A stretch of DNA of 64,000 nucleotides from Solea solea. Its lineage: Eukaryota; Chordata; Actinopteri; Pleuronectiformes; Soleidae. This document shows, piece after piece, positions 23,155-36,374 of this stretch. The DNA is taken from the NCBI RefSeq assembly GCF_958295425.1, contig NC_081149.1, forward strand, positions 23,680,821 through 23,744,820, in the 5' to 3' direction. The translations under genes and the position numbers were made by a program. The notes below the pieces were generated by a model that made no database searches, was not told the origin of the DNA, and saw only the letters and a program-made list of their open reading frames with translations. The first letter of the stretch is position 1; each line of letters begins with the position of its first letter.

Positions 23155-24744
23155 GAACCTGCACTTTTCCTGCACACAAAAAAACACACAAACACACACA
23201 TGGACCATGTTATTCACGAGTCTGGTGTGTGATTATCATTTAACGACATTTTTCTGAGCCAAAAGTAGAGTCAATGTTAGACCTGATTTTATATCAGTAA
23301 AATAGACATGTTTGCTCTTTTTCATTGCTCTTCATTTGATCTGGGTCTTCTGGAGTTAAGGGTAAAGATATTTTACTTACATCAACATCTTAATGATGCG
23401 ATACCTGCAAACAAGCCTACACTTTGTAATGAAACCTTTGCAACACAGTCAAGATTCATGGTTCCAAATTAATCAGAATCACTGTTCTACTGTATAAACC
23501 AGGGTATGTGAAGAATTTTGACCAGAATGCATAGAAAATGTAATGAATAACGTAAAAAATTATGATAATCTCGCTCCATCTTAATCTAATTTCTAAGTAT
23601 GTGAGGGAATTATTGGCAATAAATCTGCCTGACTTTGCTCGACCTATTTACACCTCTGTATTCTAACCTTGGTGATGATGGTGTTCCTTTGAGAGCTCAG
23701 TATTTTCTCAGGTGGTTCTTTGGTATAAAAAGGTTTGAGAACCACGGGTTTAGAGCCAAAGGAAATTCAAAAAGCTTCGGTTCCAGTGCACGCTTACAAC
23801 AAAAACAAAACACGGAAAGTAAAGCAGACTCACTAAAAACGCACTTATCACACAGTGGAAAAGAGCAACGTCGGGCGTTCAAGGTCTCAAAGACTGAAGA
23901 TCCGCGTTTTAATGAACCGTTGCTTACATGGGCTAATAAACCACAGCTGGGATTCTAACCCACACTTACTGTGGAAAATGAAATATAAAACAGACTAAAA
24001 TAATAACATTACATTACAGCAATGAGACAAACAAATGTTATTTTAAATTTGTTTTATAGTGCAGTGTTTTTTCTAAATAATAAAATAAACCTTTTTGTTT
24101 TTCTTCATTTTAAATGAAATACTAACATGCAGTAAATTGTAAATAACTGCCAGATGTTGAAAGCTATTCTGGAAATATGGACAAAAATACTTTTTCTGTC
24201 CAGACGGACATTCTGAGGCTTAGGTGTTAAAGGGTTAAACTGTAAAAGTCTATTTTATTTTATTTCATCCCTTGTGTCTTGTTTTTTTAAGAGAAATGAA
24301 TAATTCAAGTGTTTGAAGGAGAAAAACAGCAGTAGACCGGACTGATAGAGAAACAGTGGTAGATTGTTGGTTGTTAAGAGACTAACATTCTGGGATGCTG
24401 CCTCTGTTTGTATCAGTGTGACAGATAACTCAAGGCGATCGCTCCATCTCTGCTGATACTGACACATTTAGACTGCTCATCTTTTTCTCTTCTGTTTTAC
24501 TTTTTTATTCCTGCCGCCTGCTAGACGTCGAGAACACCGTCAACAGACGCTGGATTATTATGCTGAAAGATTATTATTGATTCATTGATCAATAACACCA
24601 AAAACGATCACACTAGTCCGAGCCTACTGAACCTTGAAATTACAACATTTTTATTTAGGAGTCATAATGTCTCTGCTGACGGCAGAACAGTTGCGTGTTT
24701 GTAATAACTGTGTGGTTTACCCTCCCTCATGTTTCTTTCTGCAG

Positions 24745-24840
24745 TCTGAGATGTTGCTGCAGCATCAGTCCAACCCGTGCATCGTGGATAACGCAGGGAA
24801 AACCCCCCTGGACCTGGCCTGTGAGTTCGGCAGAGTCGGG
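24745..24840 (+). CDS. caskin1: caskin1 exon 5: ankyrin repeats 3-4
   Basis: 96 nt, phase 0 on both sides, with a normal pyrimidine-rich acceptor (tttctttctgcag) and donor GTAAGA. It encodes [19 protein letters not shown] then [13 protein letters not shown], completing repeat 3 and starting repeat 4. The sequence is near-identical to mammalian caskin1 as I recall it. Confidence 0.96.
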
Positions 24841-24911
24841 GTAAGAACCTGTGCTTTTAGTCTTAATGAGAAGAAGCAACCAAAGACAATATACTAGAAT
24901 AATAAATCTCT

Positions 24912-24938
24912 GTGTGTGTGTGTGTGTGTGTGTGTGTC
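24912..24938 (+). promoter_or_regulatory. (GT)n tract at the exon 6 acceptor
   Basis: GT array ending directly in gtgtcag at exon 6. It makes up about a quarter of the 100-bp intron 5. Confidence 0.7.
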
Positions 24939-24940
24939 AG

Positions 24941-25071
24941 GTGGTCCAGTTGCTGTTGTCCAGTAACATGTGTGCTGCTTTGCTGGAGCCCAAAAAAGGA
25001 GACACTACTGACCCCAATGGGACGTCTCCGCTCCACCTGGCTGCCAAGAATGGACACATAGACATTATCAG
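24941..25071 (+). CDS. caskin1: caskin1 exon 6: ankyrin repeats 4-5
   Basis: 131 nt, separated from exon 5 by an intron of only 100 bp whose 3' end is a (GT)n tract ending in gtgtcag. It encodes [20 protein letters not shown], the extended loop DTTDPN and [17 protein letters not shown], and ends with 2 nt of an Arg codon. The NMCAALLEP loop distinguishes caskin1 from caskin2. Confidence 0.96.
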
Positions 25072-26859
25072 GTATACGGTCAAACTCTGAGTGAGGACAC
25101 ATCATAGACATATTACCCTAACTTACCTAACATAAACCTTAACCCTCAAACCAAGTCTTAACCCTGAAAAAGCCCTTTTAAAGATGTGGGACTTGACAGA
25201 ATGTCCCCACGAAGACATAAACACTTCTTTGAGTAGCATCCAGCTGCAGCCCCGGAGAACAACACCCTGGCGTACGGAAGTTATGTTTTCTTTTAAAAAC
25301 GTTGTTTACACACCGAAACAGAGAATTCTGCCAGAAAACTCAAAGAAGAAGAAGAAGAAGAAACAAAGAGAAAACTAGAAACTATAGCTAGGCCTATATG
25401 ACGGAAGAAAGAAGGAACTTTTGCTGTTTGAAGCGAAACATCAACCAATTCATAAACAATAGTAAATCAGCACTCATGATACGTTTAATTACAATAAATC
25501 ATATTTTATTAAAATTTTAAGCTACACAGAACCTTCAACATCTTAAAAAATGGTTACTGACATCATAACTTTACAATAAAGGTTTTTATTTTTTATAGTT
25601 TGAACAGTAATTACTGTTGTATTTGTCTAAATAAAGTAAAAAAACAAAACAATAAAATCTAAAATAACTTCCGTCACACATGAGTACTTCTGTCACGCAA
25701 GGGTGTTGTTCTCCAGGGCTGCAGCTGGATACTATTGTTGTTGTTGTTGTTGTTGTTGTTCTTCTTCTTCTTCTTCTCTTACGGCGGTCAGCCCCCAGCT
25801 CAATGGCGCTTACTGCCCCACATTAGGGGGTAACAGCTGTACGTGTAATAACGTAGACCCAACTAATCGATTATTAAATGAGTTGCCTATTATTTTAAAA
25901 GTCCATTTCAGTGGATTAGTTGTTGCCGCCCCAGCGCTAACGATGGTGCCTAAAGCCCCGGGACTGAGAGCTGAAGCCGATATAAATCATAGGAACGGAC
26001 AGGGTTTTTTTTGTGTACTGTAGGTTTTGAAACCTTTTCCTGGGCTGACTCATAAAACTGATATATATAACACAACAGAGAACAATATGACCGAGTACAC
26101 TGAGGTAATAACACTCAGTGAGGGCTGAAGCATCACTCACACACACTCTGTGTATGCATTTCGGAGGCGGCCACATCCTCCTCCGCTCCGTCACACCAAA
26201 TGTCAAATCCTAATTTCCTCTTATCGCAGATGGGGCTCCAATTTTTATGGATTTGCAAAATAACGTCACACAAGTAGCTGCTATTGTCGCGGTGATGTCG
26301 GCATTACTGGAGAATATAAACACACACTACAAGCTCCGTTTACCACTCTTATCATGTGTGTGCATGTGATGGCACTCGCAGACGTTTGCTTCAGAGGCAA
26401 AGAGAGAGAGGGAGGGAGGGAGATGAGAGAAGACTGTAACTAAGGGAAGATAAGAGTGGGGTGCAATAATCAAGAGAGAGACAGTGAGAGATAGAGTATA
26501 AAGCCCATCAGAGTTGACAGAGTGTGCCTCTGTAGAGGTGACACTGATATATGATGCTCAGCAGCCTGTGGATGACGCACACTCACAAAAACACTCGAAA
26601 CACTCACACTCATTCAAAATAAAGGAATATTTTATATTTATTGTGACAATCTTAACCCACAAATGTTTAACCAATGTTGAACCTTAGCAGTTTAGAGGTG
26701 TCAAACTCAACACCAACACTTGATATCGCAACCTATATATGTAGTATATATATGTATATTATGTATATACTGTATATATAATAATAAGACCTTTGGTTGC
26801 ATTATTAAATGTATTGCATTCAACATAAAATGATATATACATATATGTATAATCATATT

Positions 26860-27118
26860 CAGTGCTGAACACATTTATTAGACCACCTGTCATAAATACA
26901 AGAAAAATGTGCTTTATTATTTTTGTAAAACAGCACATTTGAACATTTCTAATTACAATTGAAGCATTGAAAATGTGTTTTTGTTTAAAGAAATTCTTCT
27001 ACATACTGGTGTATTAATAACCATTACTGAAACATAAACAAATGATTTTGATAATTACCAATGCTCTTGATTTAGGGCATTTTTTGTCGTTTTGGTCTAA
27101 TACATTTGTTAAGCACTG
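26860..27118. mobile_element. Tc1/mariner-like MITE with terminal inverted repeats
   Basis: The left end cagtgctgaacacatttatt plus agacca is the near-perfect inverse of the right end (tggtctaatacatttgttaa plus gcactg). A TA dinucleotide lies 2 nt outside each end (26856-26857 and 27121-27122), as expected for TA-targeting Tc1-type elements. It is 259 bp with no transposase frame. Confidence 0.75.
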
Positions 27119-27846
27119 TTTATGTTTTTATTATGGATTATACATCATTCCATATAAAAAAAACAAAAAAAAACCCACTTAGGATGTATCGTCATCACTC
27201 GTCCTTATTGCCACGCAATCATACACAGGAGTGATGACGTCACACTAACTGATAGAATACTCAGTATGAGTTTATTGGTCTGATTTACTGAAGGTCAAAT
27301 CATGGGATCTGATCTCAGAAAAGGAGAAATGTAAAATCCAACAGAGCCCAAACGATCCCATAAATACGACATAAATACTTAACTTAACTTAATGAACAGA
27401 CCATAAACAAAAAGCAGCAATAACATTTTAGCGGAGTCATGTTCTGGGCTGTTTATCTCCTCTTCATGGGAGCAGAATATTTGGAGAATTACAGTATGTT
27501 TTTGAATGAAATGTTGTTAATGCAGCAACAACAGCATGTTTTTTAACGATGTAAAATGATTGTAGATAGTCAAGTTTGTAGTATTAGTATGGGTCATGAA
27601 AGAAAAGTGTCATCAAGCCATCTTTACGTTCATAATATGCATCAATGCTGTGAAGAGATTATTTTAAAGCGCCGTCATCGCAACAAAGGTCACCTCAGCA
27701 CAACAAGACTCATAAACAGTGTTTACTCCAAAGCTATTACCACAGAGACAATACTGTGCTATGTCATATTTATCACTATGACTCCCTATTTATTAGTTTA
27801 ATCTGTGCAATAATTCTATTTAATGTAACTATATTTTATACTATGT

Positions 27847-27957
<111 letters not shown>

Positions 27958-29270
27958 ATCGATTATCAAAATAGTTGACGTTTAAGTCAGTAATTGTTTC
28001 AGCTCTACTGAATTTAATTGTATGCAAAGTAATAGAACACGACCTAGTGCCACTATCCAATATGAATATTTAAAGACACTGCAGTTATTAGATAAAGATC
28101 AAATGCATGTGTTAAAACAGCATTATGATGAAAAGGTGAAAAAGTAAGCTTCCCTCTCTGACTGAGCACCAGCTTCACATCACTAAATGATGGAAATCTG
28201 CAGGACTATAATAATTCAGTAGCCCCCAAAAATCTTGCTCCTCACATCTTCATGCAAAAATGATAAGTTTGCACCAAGTGTGAATCGTCGCAATATTTGT
28301 CAAAATACTTCTTTTACTGTATTGTGCCGCTCTAGTATGCGTCATGTACTGACAATAAAGCAGTCTCATCATAAAGTGAACACTGGGAAAGTGTCACATT
28401 TATGTATCACGTCCTCTGTGCTTTGCTGTCCAGCATCAGGACTGCACGGACTCTTTGAACCTGATTCCATTTCACTGTGAAGGCGCACGCTGTGTCCGTG
28501 GCAGCACTCGAGCTTTTCAAAAACCGTGTTACATCCTTTTGTAGACGAAATGCCTGGAAGCAATTTCATTATCGAGGCCTGCAATGATCAAATGTGTGTT
28601 AATCCACAGATGAAAAAAGTCCCCATAAATGCAGCATTTATTACTGTATGAGCGGTCTTTGCCAAACTCCTCAGTGCACGGGAAATTACAGCACCTCTTT
28701 TTTAAATGAAGCTGTGTTTTTTTTTTTTTTTTACAGTTTATAAGATGAATAAGTGTAGGAGGAATAAAGAGGCTTTGGGCTCAGAGACATAATGACGATG
28801 CAGGAGTGAGAAACGGTCGCACTCTGAGTCTGATAATCCTGATTAGAGTTGTAAAAAGGATACTGAAATACTAATAGTAAGACATTTGATACGCATTTGC
28901 AGCCGAATCGATATCAACAGTGACATCTTCTGTGACATTAACACAGTCCTACATTTCTTCTAAAATCCCAGATTGAAGCTGAAGAAAATACAAATACTGC
29001 AGATTAATACCAATAAAATATAGTTGTTTTCCCCCTAATTTGTAGTTGTTTTTTATGTTTGTCCATTCAATCAAGTCACCAGAAGAACAGAAAAGATACA
29101 CTTACAGTTAAATGACACTGTTACTGTCAGTTGTTATTGATGTTGTTTGATTTGTTTAAGTTTGACTCTTAAAAAAAAGCTGGTTTCTCTTCGTCTTCTC
29201 CTCCTCATCTCCTCATCTCCTCACTCACACTCTCTCCTCTCTCTCCTCTGCTTAATGCGTCTGCTGCCAG

Positions 29271-29379
29271 ACTCTTGATCCAGGCAGGTATCGACATCAA
29301 CAGACAGACCAAAGCTGGCACTGCCCTGCATGAAGCTGCTCTCTGTGGCAAGACTGAGGCAGTGAGACTCCTGCTGGAA
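29271..29379 (+). CDS. caskin1: caskin1 exon 7: ankyrin repeats 5-6
   Basis: 109 nt. The first base completes Arg (AG|A) and the exon ends in phase 0 at CTGGAA|GTAAGT. It encodes [20 protein letters not shown] and then [16 protein letters not shown]. The acceptor is ctgctgccag with a long CT-rich tract upstream. Confidence 0.96.
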
Positions 29380-31829
29380 GTAAGTGGAACTGCACTGAAA
29401 AACAACACACACTCAGCACTCATCTAATGGCAATGAGTTCACTTAATAGGGCATTTCTCAGCTAACCATAGTGTTTCCAGCTTAATACAAACAAAATGTG
29501 TATTCTATCTGAAGTCATCCACTTTCTGTATTACAAGAAACATATCGTCATGACAACAGTACACACTCTGCAGCACCTTCACATGTTCACAATGAGAAGT
29601 ATTCTGGATTTTTAAATTGTAATTTAAAAAATAAAACATTTGTCAATGAAACTGAATAAATAAATAAAATATATAAATTATTTAATAGAAAAATGTAGGG
29701 TTTTTTGAGATATTTTTGGATGGCAACAAGAAAGTCCTTAAACAGAAACAGGTGGACTTTAGAGTTGATGCACTCTTATTTTCCACACTGTCATCGTGAA
29801 GCCTAATGCATTCTATGGGATGTGACTTACAGTACGATGTTGAGGTCATGCAGGGAGATAATCCAATAGAATATATCTTATATACCATTTTTTTTCATTA
29901 TCAGTGTCACAAATGTACATATTTGTGAATTGTTTCTTGTTTCTTGCCCATAAAGATGTTTAAAGCCATTATTTAACTGGTTTATTCAAGTCAGGAGCAA
30001 AACAAAATCTATTTTTAATAATTATAATTTAATTATCTGATATTTTATCACAATAATTATCAGCATCTTGTGATTTGAAACTTTTTTTATAGTAATAATG
30101 TTTTGGCCATATCACCCAGCGCTATGTTTAGGTTAATACTATTTGCCTTAAAACATCAATAAAAATAAAATGTTTATGTTATGTTTAAGTGGCAGCAGGT
30201 CATGACGTCACCTATAAGAATCTGAAATCCTGTTTTTGAAGATTCCAGACTCGCAACACCTGTAGCCAGGCTCCTCTTATACCAGCTGTCAATCACACTG
30301 GTGTCCATTTATGTGCCAGTTAATTTACTCTAAATAGGAGCATCATTCAAAAAAGTCTAATCATGTCATGTGTCATTGAAGAAGACCTGATACCAGCGAT
30401 TGAGACCATGAACTCGTCAGGAAAAGGTTTCCTCACGTTATAAATGAAGTGAGAAGTAGAAGCTCAATTTCCCTTAGACTTTGATTAAAAACTGAGTCAT
30501 TTGCAACCAGCAGTGTCGCCCCCTGGTGTCCATTCAATATACTTTCACTTTAAGATTGACTTTACCGAGATAAATGGTCTTTGCTAACCAGTGTTGTAAT
30601 GTAATAAAGTACAAATACTTTGTTACTGTACTTAAGTACAAAATTCACATATCTGTACTTTACTTTGTTATTAATATTTCTAGCAACTTTTACTTTATTC
30701 CTTTTATACACTACATTTCCTTTAACTATCTTTGTTACTCGTTCCTGCCAAATAAAATCAGAAGAAGAAGAGTTGGTATTATGGTCTGTATTTATATAGA
30801 GCTTTTCTAGTCTTAATGAGCTGCTTTACACTGCAGTTTTCACCCATTCACACACTTCAACATGAAGTTAAGTGTCTTGCTCAAAGACATACAGGAAAGC
30901 AGAGCTGAATCCCAACCCCTCACTTTGTTAATACCTTTACCTCTAAAACTTAAGTATATTTTATGTCAGAAAATACAATAAATGTCATATACTTTAAGAC
31001 TTTTACTTGTACATTTTATTATAAAAAGTGATTTCAACTTCTATCAAAGTCATTTTCTGGTAAAGATACTCAAATATCCCTTTAAGTTACTTTATACAAG
31101 ATGCTAACATAGTCTTATCTTTATGAAAACATTCTTTGTGTTCACAGGGAGGCATTCAATGCATTCACTGTGTATGTCTAAGGCTTCACTGGAAAATCCC
31201 TTTATGGTCATGTGATCGGCACAAAAATAGAGCTCAACTGAAAATACAGGACGAGAAAAAAAACACACAAAAAAAAGACTGAGATGAGGCAAATTAGTGC
31301 TGTTTACACTGAAATACTGTGGGTCATATGGAAACCAGTGACACAATATGTTTTAATGACTGTGTGTGTGTGTGTGTTCCTGCATGAGAAACTAACCTAG
31401 ATCAAAGGTTACGAGTCTGTACCCTGAAGCATCCTCAGACTTGAATTCATCTTTGTTCATTCACCAGATTTAAATGTGATATTGTTCTTAAGCCTCTGGC
31501 TGAAATATGGGAGACGTAGATTGTTTGTAGCAGGAGAGCCACGGGGGGAAAGAGCGAGCATGGGTTGTTTTCTGTTGCCTGAGAATGCCTAAGGCGTTTT
31601 ATTATTTATTTTATGGTTTGTAAGTATTTGGATACTGTGTGCCTTTTCTCCCATGATGTGTGCCTACATGCAATAATAAGTGAAGGTACATTCATGTTAT
31701 TACAAAATTGGCAAAATTAAAATAATCAGAAAATTGTAACTAATCTATTTTCCATTTCTGTTTTACAAAACATATATGAATTGATTCAAGTCAGTACACT
31801 AAAAAAAACTTTCTTTTCTTACTCTACAG
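29380..31829 (+). other. caskin1: caskin1 intron 7 (2.4 kb)
   Basis: AT-rich. It contains a repeat at 30775-30915 (tatttatatagagcttttct ... cacccattcacacactt ... aagtgtcttgctcaaagaca), a motif set common in fish genomes, and a short (GT)n at 31360. No coding exon. Confidence 0.8.
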
Positions 31830-31938
31830 AGTGGAATCAATGCCACAGTGAGGAACACTTACAGCCAGACTGCGCTGGATATCGTCTATCAGTTCACTGC
31901 AACACAAGCCAGCAGAGAGATCAAACAACTACTGAGGG
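31830..31938 (+). CDS. caskin1: caskin1 exon 8: end of ankyrin repeat 6 and linker to SH3
   Basis: 109 nt: [20 protein letters not shown] followed by [16 protein letters not shown], then 1 nt of Asp. The acceptor is ttactctacag. The donor GTAGGA merges almost at once into a (GGAT)n minisatellite, so the 5' splice site has unusually repetitive context. Confidence 0.95.
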
Positions 31939-33374
31939 GTAGGATGGATGGATGGATGCATGGATGGACAGATGGATGGACGGATGGATGGATGGATGGT
32001 TGGTTGGCAGAAAATAATAGGCAGTGTTTGAGTTATAATGTAAACTTTGTGGGGGTCTCTAATAACTGACGTCAAACTAAGGCTGAGATTAATAAACAAC
32101 AGACACACACACAGCCCACTTCTTGCAAAATTGTATCATGTAGATTATAACAACAATTATTTAATTGAAATATGAAATGAGACGGTATGACAGTGACCTC
32201 TCATAGACCATATCATAGATTATGAAAAGGTATGAGATATGAAAAGGTATGACGGCACACACCATATAACATAATAGCCTAGTAAAATGTAAAAGCCACC
32301 TTCTTATTACCTTTTATGCAGATAAAATAGACCACCGTGGCACAACTGGCACAGTGGTCATAAGTCACATCGCGCGTTATCTCGGCGGGGAAGTGCAGTC
32401 ATTGTCATTCACGGGCGACATTTTGTGTTCTGCTGTTAAACGTGTTTTTCTCAGCCGGTTTTATCTCGTTTATGAAAATGATACTCTTTAAACTGAAAAC
32501 TGCATTATTTGTTATTAAAATATATCACAGATTTAAATATAAAACCCTCTTTATAGGAGCTCAAACTCTCCCATTGGCTCCCACGTAACTTGAAAAACCC
32601 GCGTCACTCGACCATGTAATTCAAACGTGTCCGAATGTCTGCTGCTTTTGTCACGGCAGACATTTTGACATGTTTTTGCAGGGAAATCACAGGTGTCACT
32701 GATCACATTAATAATGGCTTTGTATTATGAATGAAAGTCAGAATAGTGTGACAGTGAGCCAGCATGCGCCTGGAAACTGAGAAAACTCAGTCATTGCCAT
32801 CCCATTTAATTATTTACATCTTTGCTTTTCCTACTGTGACCTGTCAAAAATGTCTGCCACAAAACAGGCCTGTAACAGAGGGGAAAAGTCAGTTTGAATG
32901 GTAGAAACTCTAATAACTAAAGAGAGAAGAGGTAGGATCAAGAAATTTGTCCAACATTTTGGAAAATGTGTTGAGGTTTGTTTGTTTTTTATTTGTTCAC
33001 TGAAAGTTAGCTAGAAAGCTATGCTAAATGTGTTGCTACAGCTAGCAGCCTGTCGTCGTCTACAGATAGCATGCTAGTTTAGCGAATACCGGAAAGTACC
33101 GGAAAGAGACAGCTACCCACAATTCTGAAGCTCAAAATTAGTATCTGTGTACATATGTAGCAAAAATAGTTAGCTTTAGATTTCTTAAGCTAACATATAC
33201 TGCTGAGGTAACATCAATATTTACCATAGAGTTAATGTAAATGACTCCAATAACTGTATGCATTATTCTAACAACTCCATAGTCCTGTATTTTGTCATGT
33301 AGAGAGTCTGTGTGAATTATAAATTGATGTGTTTACTATAAAGTGCGGTATAATTCACTGTCTCTGCCTCTCAG
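31939..33374 (+). other. caskin1: caskin1 intron 8 (1.4 kb)
   Basis: After the GGAT tract, unique AT-rich sequence with nothing identifiable. The acceptor is ctctgcctctcag. Confidence 0.8.
31941..32008 (+). repeat. (GGAT)n minisatellite abutting the exon 8 donor
   Basis: Degenerate GGAT units begin within the first few intron bases after the exon 8 donor and run to a ggttggttgg end. Confidence 0.92.
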
Positions 33375-33469
33375 ATGCATCGGCGGCTCTTCAGGTTCGG
33401 GCTCTGAAAGATTACTGCAACAACTATGACCTGACCAGCCTCAACATCAAAGCAGGGGACGTTATTACG
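33375..33469 (+). CDS. caskin1: caskin1 exon 9: first half of SH3 domain
   Basis: 95 nt. GAT is completed across the junction, then [20 protein letters not shown] and [11 protein letters not shown], phase 0 at ACG|GTAAAT. The usual SH3 ALYDY motif reads ALKDY here and the following acidic RT loop is replaced by CNNYDLTS, consistent with the atypical caskin SH3. Confidence 0.95.
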
Positions 33470-34058
33470 GTAAATTGCCAATTGCCAATTGCCAATAATT
33501 ATCTAATAAAGTTGTTAAGAATGATCTAAAACATAATTGGCTCTACCAACACTAGATGGGAAACATGATAACAAAGTAATCATGTTTGGGTCTAGCGGTA
33601 AATTCTGATATTTTACAGACCAAATCATTTGTCAACTAATATGCAGATGAATGAATAGTCAAAATAACATTTCCCTGCATGAAATCAGTGAAGAGAGTTA
33701 CAGGTACAGGTCTTGTGGTTCCATTAGTTCCTCTCTTCTTGCAAATCCTCTTTTTAGTCCCTAGGAGGAGCTACAGGCTGTGTCCCACTGTCACACATTA
33801 ACCCTGTGTATATCGTTTGCAGCCTTGCTCTGTGTTTTATGAAAATAAATGTACAATAATGAGGGGTTTCCCTCATTTTCTAAAAATGAAAAACATGTAT
33901 TCACTCACTATTAGGGAAGGGCATTACAAGGAAAAAAAAAGATTATTTATTGAATATTTAAATTAGTCCATCATGAATTTGCATATGTCTCAAAATAAAC
34001 TCAGTGTTCTTATTATTGAAAGAGTTTATTGGGAACTTAATAGTTATCTTCCTCACAG
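33470..34058 (+). other. caskin1: caskin1 intron 9 (589 bp)
   Basis: Starts with three tandem attgcca units next to the donor; otherwise no recognisable feature. Confidence 0.8.
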
Positions 34059-34176
34059 GTTTTGGAGCAGCACCCTGATGGACGTTGGAAAGGCTGTATC
34101 CATGACAACCGTACAGGAAACGATCGGGTGGGCTACTTCCCGTCCACCATGGTGGAAGTCATCAGCAAGCGCACAG
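34059..34176 (+). CDS. caskin1: caskin1 exon 10: second half of SH3 domain
   Basis: 118 nt after acceptor cctcacag. It encodes [20 protein letters not shown], then [19 protein letters not shown], and ends with 1 nt of Gly. The DGRWKG and GYFP elements are SH3 hallmarks. Confidence 0.95.
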
Positions 34177-36336
34177 GTGTGTTGGCATATCTATGTGTGT
34201 GTGTGTATGAGATTGTGTGGTTGAGATTAAACTTCAATCATGGGAATAAATTACAGAAGTAGCACAAAACAAAACAATGAATGAATAAATTCTTCATGTT
34301 ACTGTCCGTTACATTTGAGCTGCGCTGTGGCCAACAGGCACAACACTAACCACTGCACTAGTCAGATCACAGATTTGAATCTCTAGAACTGTTAAGTTAG
34401 TCATCTCACACATTATAATAAAAACCATATCACATAATTTCATCTCTTTCTTCTCTTGTGATATGAAAGAACATGTTTGTACATCACCCAGCTGACACAC
34501 ATGTGTTATTGAAGGCTTCATACAAGCCTCATTTTTTCATTTATTATAATTTTGTGTTTTTTAAATTTCACATCCAGTCGAATATTTAACAGGACCTGAA
34601 TGAAAACACAAATATTTTAGGAGTTTGACCTGATTTATGAATGAGTAACTGTTATGTAATGGGAACACTGATGATGATCCTTCATGCGTTTCAGCTAGAG
34701 CTACAACCACTAATCAGTGATTAATCAACTACTAAATGAATGAACTATTTTGATATTTAATTCATCTGTTTTGCATTTTTTGTTTTAAATATAAATATAT
34801 ATATCATTCAGCTTTTGTTGTGTCTTTGCTCTATGATACTACACTCAATATTTTTTTACTTGAGGACAAAACACCAACGACATTTGTATACTTTCTTTTA
34901 TATTTTGAAGTTTGGGAAACACAGATTGACAATTGTTACCATTTGTTGATAAAATAACTTACAGATTAGTCTGTGATATACAGATGTGTAAGTTGCAGCC
35001 CTAGTTTCAGCTTTAAGAATAGTCATTCAGGCAAAGGCTATTGGGCGTGTGGGTTAAATATTTAAGTGCAGATATCAGTCAGTTAGTCGTGTTTACATCA
35101 CTGCTGATCTGAGCCAAGGTGAGAATACTCACATACACGATAACTAACATGCACACTTGGTGTCATCTCTGTGTTTCATTACCTAACAGGCAAGTTGACC
35201 AGCTAATAACAAACTCTTGAAAAATCTGCCCCAATGCTTTCACCTCCGTCCTCCATCTTAGATCAACACAACACAGCTGTTAATGTATTTGGTCGAGACC
35301 CAAAGAACACGTCCATCCATCCCATTGCTGCACCACCACAGACAGTCTCAGATGTTTTAAACTGTCTATTGGTGTCTGTATCTAGGTGTAGTTGCTCTGA
35401 CTGTCCATCTGTCCGTCTCTTTGTAGTAATTTGTCTACTTGTCTCTGTCTGTAAGCCTTGTCTCTCTATGATTGTCCTCTTCATCTGCTCACTCACCTCT
35501 GACTCTTACATTATCTCTTCTCATGTGGTCACCTCTTCTTGTGCACATTTTACTATACTTTTAGATAAAAGCAAAAAGAGCTGAGGTGCTGCTTCCACTC
35601 AGATTGCAGAGACACACTGATTCATTTCATTTCATGAGGACTACTGGTCCTGACAAGGTCACAGAAATCTGCAGTTAAGTTCATTTTTCAGCTTTCACAA
35701 CAACAGTGTGAAACAGTGGTGTGTTGCCACCGGCTCGACTCACTTCGCCTCATCTCGGCATGGCACGGTTAAGTTGTGTTTCCACTAGTATAGTACCTGG
35801 TACCAGGTACTTTTTTTAGTACCTGCTCTGGCGAGTTTCCAAGCGAGCTGAGGCGATACTATGCGTGACGTCGCCAGACAGCTGTGCTGTGATGACTCAA
35901 ACCATTTGGAGTAGGTTCTATTTTTGTAGTGGAAAACCAACCTAAACCGAGCCATGCCGTGCCGTGGCGAGAACCATAGTGGAAAAGGGCCATAAAACTA
36001 CGATAACACTGTTGAGTCAGTGATCCATCACAATAGTTTTAACAATGAGAGTCTGAATCAAGCATTAGTTGAGGCAAAGTAATGTTTTTGAAAGGTTAAA
36101 TAACGCAGGGAGTATAACGCACTCTCACCTTCACACATCCTACCATTTGTTAACTCTAACTTGTGTAAAAAAAGAATGGAATTTCAGTGAGATAACTCAT
36201 ATGGGATGGATTATTATTATTATATAAAAGATAGGAATGTGCAGCTCTGATACTCTTGGTCCACACTCTGACCTCCTTGCTTTAATTGACAAAGCCCTGA
36301 GCTCAGCACAGCAGAGAGTGGGGAAGATAATACTGT

Positions 36337-36374
<38 letters not shown>

